Shown piece by piece: positions 1 to 9,211 of a DNA stretch of 64,000 nt (position 1 is the first letter of the stretch; each line of letters begins with the position of its first letter). The DNA comes from Sycobia sp. Sy_11. Lineage: Eukaryota > Arthropoda > Insecta > Hymenoptera > Epichrysomallidae. Location: contig JACCIC010000190.1 in the NCBI GenBank assembly GCA_018907035.1, positions 186,001 through 250,000 of the forward strand, in the 5' to 3' direction. Both the position numbers and the translations under genes were made by a program. A model generated the notes under the pieces. That model saw only the letters and a list, made by a program, of their open reading frames with translations, searched no databases and was not told where the DNA came from.

Positions 1-300
1 GGAGAGCCTACGCTGTTCAATAAATTCCGTACTTCGTTAATACGTCTGCGTCTATTTCCGCGCTTTCTTTCCCTTCTCCCTATCGACTCCTATTTTCCCT
101 GATCGTTTTCTAGCATCGCGTCGATATTGAACGCAGGATCCCCCCGCCCCCGCGGGCACGGCAAAGTCCTTCGGCTGTGCGATCTGAGCTTGCTGCGGAC
201 GTGGTGCTCGTTGCCAGAGCACCACATATGAGACAGGTGAGTAGGCCCGCGTATTCACGGGTCGACTTCTTTCTTTGTAACGGGCCGGCGCATCGCGACA
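1..300. other. GC-rich patch, unassigned (possible LTR-element remnant)
   Basis: This is a GC-richer block that stops abruptly near 305, where AT-rich DNA begins. It contains an AATAAA-type signal near 20 and the string TGTAACGGG near 277, which resembles the start of the LTR terminus at 24361. Reading frames on the minus strand are open for 60-100 codons but are proline/arginine-rich and match no domain I recognise. An LTR-retrotransposon edge is a guess; no gene is claimed. Confidence 0.25.
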
Positions 301-358
301 TTAACTTCACATTATTCTGATTTCTGGAAATGTGAATATTTTTAAGACTCTCCCTTTT

Positions 359-395
359 ATTGGACTGTAAGACCAATGAAAAAAAAATATTTATT
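359..395 (+). repeat. Dispersed motif TGGACTGTAAGACCAAT
   Basis: The motif TGGACTGTAAGACCAAT followed by an A/T run containing AATATTTATTAATTTG also occurs near 7298 (minus), 49139 (plus) and, as a variant, 61450 (plus). At 7298 and 49139 it forms the end of the Penelope-like tail repeat, so it probably marks the 3' end of that family or of an element sharing its tail. Confidence 0.5.
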
Positions 396-429
396 AATTT
401 GTATATAAACAGTCGACAAAAGTACAATT

Positions 430-807
430 AAATTATATTCAATTTTTGGAAAAGTTATTCAATTAAATAGCTTTATCAAAATGTAAAATATATTTATTTG
501 ATTATACCCAACGTGTTGTTAGGTTAAACGTAGCACAAAAATTTAAATATTAAATTTAAAGGAATAAATATTTCAATAAAACCATTTAATTGTTATAAGT
601 AAATAATTTTTTCACAAATAGTAAATATTTTTTTGATTTATATATACATTTTTAATATTTAAATCTTTGCGCTTAATTTAATAAAATCAAAGAAATATTT
701 ATTAGATTTTACAACTGGCAGGGAATAAACAAATAAATCTAATCCATCCTTTGAGAAAACTATTTAATTCTTTCGAGTAAATGATTTTTTAAAAAATTGT
801 TTTATTT

Positions 808-843
<36 letters not shown>

Positions 844-1660
844 TATAATGTTGTCAAATATCTCCCTTCCGCCTTTTTGTCTTCTGAATTTCGCGACTAT
901 GTACAAAGTTCTACAGAGCTCGCATCTGGCAATACTATATTATATTTCAAAAACATAGTTTATTCAAAATTACAAAATATTTGTTCGTTTTGAATAGGTA
1001 TGTTTTTGTCAAATAAATAAAATTTAAAGAAATATTTGTTGGATTAAAATAAATATACTTTTACGAAATGGACTCATATGCATTTACACTTATTTTTCAG
1101 TGTAAATAATTATCTTTAGAAAATTGCACGATATGATAATGTAATTAGAAAGAAGTAAAACTTATAATATAAAAATGTAATACATGATGTTAGATAATTA
1201 ATTTATGTAAATTAGAATTGTTTATATTTTTGAAATTTAAGAAATATTTTTTTGCTTTTAAGAAACCTAACTGTTTATTTCAACTGCACGATTCATTCAA
1301 AACAATTGTTTTAATTAAAATGATCCTAATAAATAATCTTTAATTGTATATTAGTTTTATAAATTTGGTAAAACCTAAAAACTATGTAATTAAATTTTGG
1401 TTCATAAGTTACAATGTAAAATTGCAATTTACAATTAGAAATTTTCTTCGAATTGCAATAACTGTTAAATAATCCACTTTGAAAAAATCGCCCTTGAAAT
1501 GTAAATTTTTGATTAAAAATGAAATTATATTATAATATATAGAAAATATTTTAAAAAATTATTAAAATAATTTTCTGTTAAATTTTTTTCAAATTAAATA
1601 GCATTCAAATTCAAAATATTATTCAAATAATGTTAATGCGACAGGTTTTAATCATAGCTT
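430..1660 (+). repeat. AT-rich dispersed repeat (copy also at 33950-34850)
   Basis: No gene is visible. Several blocks match the region 33950-34850 in the same order and orientation: a block near 970-1070 ending in ACTTTTACGAAAT, a block near 1395 with GGTTCATAAGTTA, and a block near 1600 reading ATTCAAATTCAAAATATTA. A unit near 715-790 (ACTGGCAGGGAATAA and following) resembles units near 31570 and 31790. These are old copies of one AT-rich repeat family with no coding sequence I can see. Confidence 0.5.
809..840. repeat. (AT)n microsatellite
   Basis: About 30 bases of alternating A and T. Confidence 0.95.
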
Positions 1661-1815
1661 TATTTTAGTTATATTGCTCACGATTTAGTATCGTAATCGA
1701 ATTATCAAATAGTTAATTACTGTATGAGTACAAAATACTCTATGTATAAAAATATATTACTTATAGATAATTTTACCTATGATAATATTTTTGCAAAAAA
1801 AGTCAAGAATCCTGA

Positions 1816-1876
1816 CTCAGGCCTCCCTGAGACATTGTCAGTGGTGTGACTATCTCCAGTTAGTCCTGAGATAGTC
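1816..1876. repeat. Two adjacent small hairpins
   Basis: CTCAGG / CCTGAG forms a 6-bp stem with a 4-base loop at 1816-1831. GACTATCTC / GAGATAGTC forms a perfect 9-bp stem at 1848-1876. They lie in a short GC-richer island inside AT-rich DNA. A MITE remnant or structured RNA is possible; nothing else supports a function. Confidence 0.5.
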
Positions 1877-2255
1877 CCCGGATCTATTTATCTCAATATT
1901 TATGATTTTTGGGAGCTTATTACGAATATCGTAACGCTAAACGATTCCTCGCATATACTCGGCACAGGTAACTTCGTATACATTATTCTCAAGAAATACT
2001 GGTCGTAAATACGAATTCCATAAAATAAACAAAATGTATTTTCATCAGATGAACAATGGTTTTTTAAAATTTTTCTTTGTAAATTTTAACATTTCCCGAA
2101 ATTCGTTCGAAAAACAACGTATTATAGTTTTTGACATGAAAATTAAATTTCCATCCAATGCCACTACGATAATTTTAATCAGCAACAAAAAAAATTTCGG
2201 AAATTTATCTACGACCGCCGTTATGGTATTCACATAGCAATTTTTATCGTAATAA

Positions 2256-2364
2256 GCTTGCTGTAAGTACGCATTTGGATTTCTATGTGATCGCAGCAGC
2301 CTTCGCAAGGCTGCCGTATGAAAAATTTCTGCGACTTTTACATCGCAGGGATTTTACAGCAAGC
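2256..2364. repeat. 109-bp foldback with 11-bp terminal inverted repeats
   Basis: GCTTGCTGTAA at 2256-2266 is the exact reverse complement of TTACAGCAAGC at 2354-2364. A perfect hairpin, GCAGCCTT-CGC-AAGGCTGC, sits near the centre (2296-2314). The partly complementary sequence between suggests a tiny foldback element. No coding sequence is present. Confidence 0.6.
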
Positions 2365-2415
2365 ATGAACTGTTAAAAAAATTTTGAAAAAGAATGTTGA
2401 AATCATTAAAATCTA

Positions 2416-2418
<3 letters not shown>

Positions 2419-2471
<53 letters not shown>
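2419..2471. repeat. (AT)n microsatellite
   Basis: About 52 bases of alternating T and A, next to the 3' edge of the mariner remnant. Confidence 0.95.
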
Positions 2472-2473
<2 letters not shown>

Positions 2474-2479
2474 TACACT

Positions 2480-3364
2480 CGTCATAGATTCTTGGATGTC
2501 TTCAACTGAGTCAAAATGTCAAATGAGGGAATAGGATTAAGTCACAGGGTGACATGTCCGGTGAATAGGGTGGTTATGTTAACGTTGCAATGCTTTCAGA
2601 TGCCGAAAACTGAGGAACACTGAACACACTGTGACAGGGAGCATTGTCGTGATGCAGAACCCAAGTCTTCGCGATCTCTGGACGCACTCTAAGCACCCTT
2701 TTTCGTAATTTTTCGAGCAAGTTGCGGTAGATTACTTTATTTACGGTTGATCCAGGTGGTACAAAGTCTTTGTGAGCCATCCCTTTGCTGTTGAAGAAGC
2801 AAATGAACATGGTTTTCACTTTGGACTTGCTCATTCTCGCCTTCTTTGGCCATGGTGCTTCAGGGGACAACCACAGTTGGCTTTGTCGTTTAGTTTCGGG
2901 GTCATATTGAAAGAAACACCTTTCATCACCAGTAATAACTCGATTGAAAAGAGTAGGATCATTCGGTCGGTTTTTTGCTCATCTGAATGCTTCTTCGGTA
3001 CCATATTCGCGCACAGGTTTTTAATGGTGAAATCTTCGGTTAAAATTTATCTACCAAATTGCCGATTAATATTCAACTTGTCAGTCAATATTCAAATGGT
3101 TAATCGTCGGTTTTGACGAACAAGGGCGCGGACGCGTTGTGCATTCGTACCGGTTTGCACTTGAATTGGCCTTCCGCTCCACGCCTGGTCTTTGGCGCTC
3201 TTATTGGCTTTTTTAAAATTTATAGGCCACCAAAGCACCTGACTACGACTCAGGGCATCACTGCCAGAAACTTTAAGCATTTTTTCATAAGTTTCTGTCG
3301 CGGTTATGCCTTGATTCGCAAAAAATTTTATCGCTCACCGTTGCTCTAAATGTCTCTGTTCCAT
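2480..3364 (-). pseudogene. Mariner transposase remnant (mariner copy A)
   Basis: The minus strand reads as a cut-and-paste mariner transposase, which would act on its own terminal inverted repeats. The N-terminal helix-turn-helix part starts at an ATG near 3364 and shows the family string LSRSQV followed by SGRP. The C-terminal half shows KTMFICFF, then HHDNAPCH, then PYSPDMSPCD, so the second and third catalytic aspartates of the D,D34D triad are still readable. The frame is broken by several stops and frameshifts, and the middle, including the first aspartate block, is short or missing. I could not define the terminal inverted repeats; an (AT)n array lies directly beyond the 3' side. The family call is secure and the subfamily is not. 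Confidence 0.85.
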
Positions 3365-3420
3365 TTTCGTGACATGCACTGCTCGCGCGTTGTTACTAAA
3401 CACTAAACAGCTGGCGAAGA

Positions 3421-4440
3421 AATGATTGTACAAGAGTCAATAAGATCTCAATCGAGAGAATAGTGATCTACTATTACGGTAGCAGAATTACAGGTTCACA
3501 GTGTTACCGCAGGCCGTGAAATAAAATCGATCATATTACTTAATTTTCTGACGTCGTATATATTGTAACATGTATGGGTTATCTTATCATATACATGTTA
3601 GATACTAATAATAATGAGAAAAAAAGGAGGGAAAGAGATAGAGAGCGAAGGACAATAATTTTTAATTTAATATAGTTTAATATAGTTTTTACTAAAGTTA
3701 AAGAACGAGTATTGTGTGGTTAAAGATAAAAAAAATTACAAGGTACCTGTGCTAGGATATTTTTTTTCCAATATTTTCCCAGTGAAAATAAAAGTATAGA
3801 AGTTGTGAAAAATATTCAAATATTGACATTGTTCAACCGGCCGATATTTTTTTTACGAAAACTCAGAAGAGTTTCCATTGCTCAGAAGAGTTTGAAGACC
3901 AAGTTTCTTGTTCAACGTTGGGAAGAAAATTTTCGGCGTTGTTTTAGAAGGTTGGTGAATCTTTTTAATATTTATTTATTTAGGATTCATTGAATAATAA
4001 TTGTTTATTAGTATTATTCGATATCGCGTGATTTGTATAACAATCTAAGTATTGTGGATATTTAGATTAGCAAATTAAAGTGTGAGAAAGATAGAGAGAT
4101 ATTAACATAGAATAGTAGTCATAAGAACAACAAGTGCGCACGTAGCTTTCGATAGTAATTCTTCTTGTTCCTCGTAAGGCGGCGCTCTTGTTGCTTTATC
4201 TCTCTGTTATACTTATAAATTTTTCTTTCTCATACCCTGTGTGAACGGAAACGTGCATTAACATAGCGCGGGTGTAAATTAGGTATGGGTAGTATATTAT
4301 TTATTATAATTTTATACCGTCAGAGACCGTCGACTCCAGTCGACCTGTGGTGTTTATATCTGGCGAGAGGGGAAGTCGATGAATACCTCCATTAGCTGTC
4401 TCTGCGTCGCCATGGCACTATTTTTGAACGGCTTCGCAGA
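3421..4440 (+). other. Leader / possible 5' LTR region of the Ty3 gag remnant
   Basis: No open frame of note. It lies just upstream of a Ty3-type gag and contains a 7-bp inverted repeat, GTCGACT-CC-AGTCGAC, near 4330, then TGGCGAGAGGGG near 4363, which resembles Ty3 primer-binding sites that begin TGGCG. I could not find LTR boundaries or a matching 3' LTR, so the LTR reading is an inference. Confidence 0.3.
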
Positions 4441-6165
4441 ATGAACCAGTGGCTGAAGGGAGAATACGATCCGGATGACATCGTTGAAGAAAAAGATGAA
4501 GACCTGAGTTGTGTTTTTCTTAAGCACGATTCAGTCAGGAAATCCTTCATCGAAAGGATTATAGCTCATGGTGATCTATCCTGGCTAGACTCTACAGCTG
4601 ATGGAAAAGAGAGGCATCCGTTGGAGTCATTGGAGCAAGATGAAGAGGTCCAACGGAATCTAGAAGCCACTCGATTGCGTTTGAGGGTGGGTCTGACCAT
4701 CCAGTCTGGTGTGAATGAGCAGACAACTGCAGGAGGCCTACTTCTCCCACAAGAACAGTCGGCGCAAAAGACCCCAACCCTGTCGTCAAGTGCAATCGCT
4801 AGCTCCCCACCTAGTACTCTACCTCCATGTACAATGGAAGATATTATATGGTTTATAACAGTTCAAAACCTCCGAACAAAGAGGTTAGAAGAAGCATTGC
4901 TGCCATAACAAATCAATTATCTACTCTGTCGCAGATTTGTTCCGCACTGGTCAGCAGTGCATGACTAGCTGACGACCCTGCACGGAAGAAGGTGTATATA
5001 CAAGATACATTTATGTGTCATACATCCACCGTGCAGGAAGAATCGACAGTTTCTCTGCAACCTCCAGCCAGTGGTGTTTCTGCGTCAAGTTCAAGTCCTC
5101 AAGTCCGTGAACATGGCTGGAAGGGGCGGGGGACTCCTCGAAGTCATCTGAAACTACGAGGATTACGCTGTCCGGAGGATTTCCCAGTGATAAGTTAGGA
5201 GTCATTGGGGGATCTAAGAGGGATATAGGTCTTGTGGTTCGTAAATGGGATATTCGATACGAGGATTCCCATCAGGACCTAGAATTATTCCTCAAGCGGA
5301 TCGAGGAGCAGCAAAGAAATTCATAGATATCTGATGAAGAATTAGTTCAGGTGCTCCCCGAAATATTCAAGGAGAAGGCAGAGTTATGGCACGGCGCTTT
5401 GAAAAAAAGAGGCATAACCACCTGGAGCGAAGTCCACCGCTGCAAAAATATGGTACGAAGCCGGTCCAGAATATCGAGGAAAATGGGTTAGAGAGGCTGA
5501 AACTCGAACCCAAGGAGCCATCGAATCTTCGAGTGATTATATCGCTTGTTTTCTCTCGATATTTGATCGATTAAATCCACCTCTTCCCGAGACAGAACAG
5601 TTGGATAGACTGTTGCGCAATGCGCGCCTCGAAATCCAGCGAAGGATACCAAGGAAGTCCATTAACAATGTTCAAGATTTCCTAAATTTGGCCAGAGAAG
5701 CCGAATTTGCACTGGAGTGTGAAAAATGCTGTCACACTCCTCCTTCGCCGGATAAGGCGATTTTGCGCAAATCCGCATATAAATCGCCGAATTCCAAGCG
5801 GGCTAAAACTAAAGTAGCTGTTACTGTACATCAGGAAAATCTTGATGACGAAAAAAGGATCAATCCTGATATGGCAGAAGTGCTCAAAGTATTGGCTCGC
5901 ATGGAATCAAAATTCGAGCAGGTGAGAACTTCTAATAGACCATCTACTTCTCAGGGTTATCGAAGGCCGATACCAGCAAAAGAAAGAAGAGGGCCTTCGA
6001 AGTCGAACCGCCAACCCTGGAAGAAATCTGCTAGAACTAGCAGTCCGGAGCATGCCAACAAAGCTCCGGAGGACCGTCCACCGAATAGGAAGAAGAGCAC
6101 AGACGGTCCGATAAAATGTTATAAGTGTGGTGAATTAGGTTACCGCAATGGCATAAAAAAATTTT
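4441..6165 (+). pseudogene. Ty3/gypsy gag remnant
   Basis: Gag packages the retrotransposon RNA. Three reading-frame blocks join by frameshifts. The first (4441-4908) starts at the ATG after the leader and begins MNQWLKGEYD. The second, about 5240-5600, has capsid-like text such as DLELFLKRIEEQQR and AELWHGALKKRG. The third (5601-6165) is rich in Lys, Arg, Ser and Pro and ends in a retroviral-type zinc knuckle, CYKCGELGY, where Tyr replaces the zinc-binding His and the final Cys is gone. No protease or polymerase follows; AT-rich DNA begins directly after the knuckle. The element is therefore cut at the gag/pol boundary and non-functional. Confidence 0.75.
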
Positions 6166-6169
6166 AGCT

Positions 6170-7265
6170 GTTAGATGGCGTTATTGTGGCAGGCGTCTGG
6201 GTGAACGATGTGATGCGCGAGCGCGCATGAAAAGACAAGCCGGGCCAGCTGTACTGGAGTGACGTCAGCATAAGCTGGTATAAGAAGTGTTAAATTAAAG
6301 TGGACAAAAATTATAATGTGCTATAAGATAATCCGGGGTTTTCAGGCTCTCACCTGACCTGCATTTAGTAGAGTTCTGGAGATCAGAGCAAAATGAGAAA
6401 AAGAAGGATTTAGAGGTTTCCGATGTTTTTTGCATTTTAAATTTTCTTCGAAATCTGTATTTCTTCATCTTGCGATCAATCGCTCTTCCCGTATAAAGTA
6501 TATAATCGAAATCAATGTTATTTCAAGGCGTGGTTTTCGTATTTAAAAATATGATCCTTTTCTTAACTAATAAATTCTTTACAACCTGTTTGATTATTAT
6601 GCTCAACCTTTTATGGAGGTTAGAGATGTATTGGGACGTTAAAATTATGCAAATGCCCCATATGTGTACATAATTAATTAACTATTTATTTGATGGTGTT
6701 TTGTTTTATTATGAATTATTTTCACTAGCGATTCCATTATTAAACTATTGTAATACAGCAATGATTTTTAACAAATTCATCTGCATTCATACTTTCTGAA
6801 ATATTACTGAAAAATAAAATTATTAGTATAGGGACTGTAAAAAAATATGTTTATTAAAGAAAAATCTGACTTCATACACAGGGTGTATAAAGATTGAAAA
6901 AAAGATTAGTTACTTCTATGAAATATTTAGCAAAAAGAATTCGTAAAATATATTTAGTTAACTAAAATAAATATATTATTGATAGAAATAAAGAGTAACA
7001 TTAACTAAATGGTTTAGTAAAAATAATATTTAGTATATCTAACTAAATTATAGTTAGTTCAAAGGCATTACAGTTACATCTACTAAATGGTTTAGTATTA
7101 ATAACTAATATCGTTTTGTAGAATCAAGCAATTAAATTTAGATAAATGTTTTTTACTTTTAATAAGAGCAATTAGTAAAGTTAACTAACTTTTTAACAAA
7201 AGCCACTAAATGAAATAAAGGTTACAAAATTACCGAAAACAAAGCAATGTTTCTTTAAAACAACT
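6170..7265. other. AT-rich stretch without a gene
   Basis: No coding match. The first 250 bases are less AT-rich and may be tail sequence of the gag element. The palindromic string ACTAAAT-GG-TTTAGT occurs at 7004-7018 and again at 7082-7096 in similar surroundings, so a short AT-rich repeat is present. Confidence 0.5.
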
Positions 7266-7269
7266 AAAT

Positions 7270-7590
7270 ATTTATTACAAATTAATAAATATTTTTTTAT
7301 TGGTCTTATAGTCCAATCAATTCAATCTAAAAATAAAAATAAAATAAAAATAAAAATAAATAAATAAAAATAACGAAAATTAAAAATAAAAATTAAATTA
7401 AAAATTAAAAATTAAATTAAAATTATAATGACACTCAGACTGTCCTTGTTTACATTCACCCCCGTAGACTAATCTGAAAATAAAATATTAGCTGAAAAAT
7501 TCTTTGTTAGTAAAGTGCAGTCTGACTGTCCCCAACAGCCTTACCTAATTGAAGACTTATAGAAGTATTTATAGAAGTATTTATAGAAGA
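7270..7590 (-). repeat. Penelope-like element tail, second copy
   Basis: Read on the minus strand, 7428-7590 matches 48915-49055: both contain TTCAATTA, GGGGACAGTCAG, TTTCAGCTA, TTAGTCTACG and AAGGACAGTCTGA in the same order and spacing. Beyond an A/T-rich spacer both continue into the TGGACT-TAAGACCAAT motif. The plus-strand copy follows a GIY-YIG fragment, so this one is most simply the 3' untranslated end of the same family, cut before its coding part. Confidence 0.7.
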
Positions 7591-7630
7591 GTCAAACTTT
7601 ATTGGCTAAATATTTACTTGTCACAACGAA

Positions 7631-7689
7631 TTATTTCTTAAGCGGAAGAAATAATTATTAAGTTTAGCTTACTTAATAGTTAACTATTA
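7631..7689. repeat. Hairpin plus 16-bp perfect palindrome
   Basis: TTATTTCTT-AAGCGG-AAGAAATAA is a perfect 9-bp stem at 7631-7654. TAATAGTTAACTATTA at 7674-7689 is a perfect 16-bp palindrome. They are AT-rich foldbacks of unknown origin. Confidence 0.6.
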
Positions 7690-8160
7690 TACGTAAACTA
7701 AATGACTATAATGTGCTTAACGTATTTTAGTTTTAATTAAATAGTTAGTTGATCTATCAAAGGAAAGTATTACCTTTTTAGAATTACTTTATACAAAAGT
7801 ATAAAATAAGGCAAGTGTGGTGTATTGGAAATTTTAATCATTTAAAAGCTCTTCTCTATAAGGTATTGTATTTATATTGAATGATATTTTTTCCTAATTA
7901 GACTTCACAGTCACACGTGAATATTTTTTTTTTCTGAAAGAAAATGTTGCAGCTTAAGATAGTAATAAAATAACATTTTAGGACCATATTCATTTATTTC
8001 TAATTTAAACAAAAGAAAGTATTGAAATCAATTTTTACATAGTCAAGCCTGACGTCAGCGACCTTTAGCACTGTATAGTTTTCTCTCTTTCGTAGGAGCT
8101 TCACTAGAATATTTGAGGGCAAATGTATGAATCTACATGAATGAAGATTGGAATGAGGTA
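7690..8160. other. AT-rich stretch without a gene
   Basis: I see no coding match or clear repeat. The sequence becomes GC-richer at about 8165, where the R1 element begins. Confidence 0.5.
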
Positions 8161-8589
8161 CTCTTGAATAAATGACAGAGCGCCGTGTTCGCCGTGCGGT
8201 GCGATCCGTGAGTTGCCAAAAGGAGATCCTGGGTCTCGAGAATTACGCCTGGTTGCGCGCTGGGTGACCCGAAACATCTTTGGCTCCCGCTGACGGCAAG
8301 ACGGGAGGCTAGATCCTAGCCAGATCTAGTCAATCGGTTTTGGCGAGTGTGTTCGGTGCGTGATTTCCTCCGATGTTTCTCCAGAGAGTGAAACACCTTG
8401 TTGTTGGGGTGCGAAGCTCGAGAGGACGGAGGTAGAATAGTGCACTAGAGGGTGCTATACTCCTGCACAATGGTCCGAGATGGGTCCGTCCTTACAGGCA
8501 TGTGTTGGGGGCTGCCTCATCGAGCTCAACGTTGAAGGGTCCAGGAGGCCGAACATTTGCAGGAATGAAGTAACAAAATAGATACATGG

Positions 8590-9211
8590 GTGCAACAAAG
8601 AAATCACCTTTTGGTGGGGAAGGGAGAGACGGCTGAGGCCGGAATTAAGTGTGTTGACCAGTCGAGTGAACTAGAGATTATTCTCCGACTTGCTCGGCTG
8701 CTCAAAGACATAATAAAAGCAATGAAAAGCCAACCTAACATCAAAAAAGATATTAAGGATGGCCTCCCAAAAGCTGAGGAGCTCGTAGCTGCTCTTCAGC
8801 ACAAAATACAAAGGAAGAGTGCAACGGAGAACCTCTTCCCAACAACTAGGCGCAAGAAAGAAGAGACAATCTCAAAGAGACCGGCATTAAGTCCCCGGGA
8901 TATCTCCCTTACTAAGGAAAAAAAAAGAAGGGAGAGCAGGAGGATAAAAAAGAGGGTTGGAATGTAGTAAAAAAAGAAGAAGAAGCAAGGTGAGTAGAAT
9001 GCTGAGGAAGAACCTCAGCATCTGAAGAAAAAAATTACAGAAATAAAAAAAAAGGCCAAAGCTCGATGCGATCGCCATGAAACCAGCGCACGAAAAATCC
9101 TACGCTGAGATGATGAGATCCATCAAAGCGGTCAAACCAGAGGACTTGGGCGCGGATGTGAGGACCGTCCGGAAAACCAAATCGGGTGAGGTGCTGATTG
9201 AACTCAAACAT
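8590..9211 (+). pseudogene. R1 copy A ORF1 (gag-like) remnant
   Basis: ORF1 proteins bind the LINE RNA. The block 8590-8967 encodes a Lys/Arg-rich, helix-forming segment with no recognised fold. After a stop, 9077-9211 begins MKPAHEKSYAEMMRSI, closely like IKPAQGKSYAELMKTI in copy C and IKPAEGQTYVDVV in copy D, a conserved ORF1 segment. Just after VLIEL the frame runs straight into endonuclease sequence, so the rest of ORF1 with its zinc knuckles and the first half of the endonuclease were removed by one deletion. Confidence 0.75.

Noticed and set aside
3805..3993. 62-codon plus-strand open frame
   Set aside because: No start context, motif or conservation; lies in the presumed leader of the gag element.
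7003..7100. Possible CRISPR-like spaced repeat
   Set aside because: Only two short palindromic copies in AT-rich eukaryotic DNA; no array and no cas genes.
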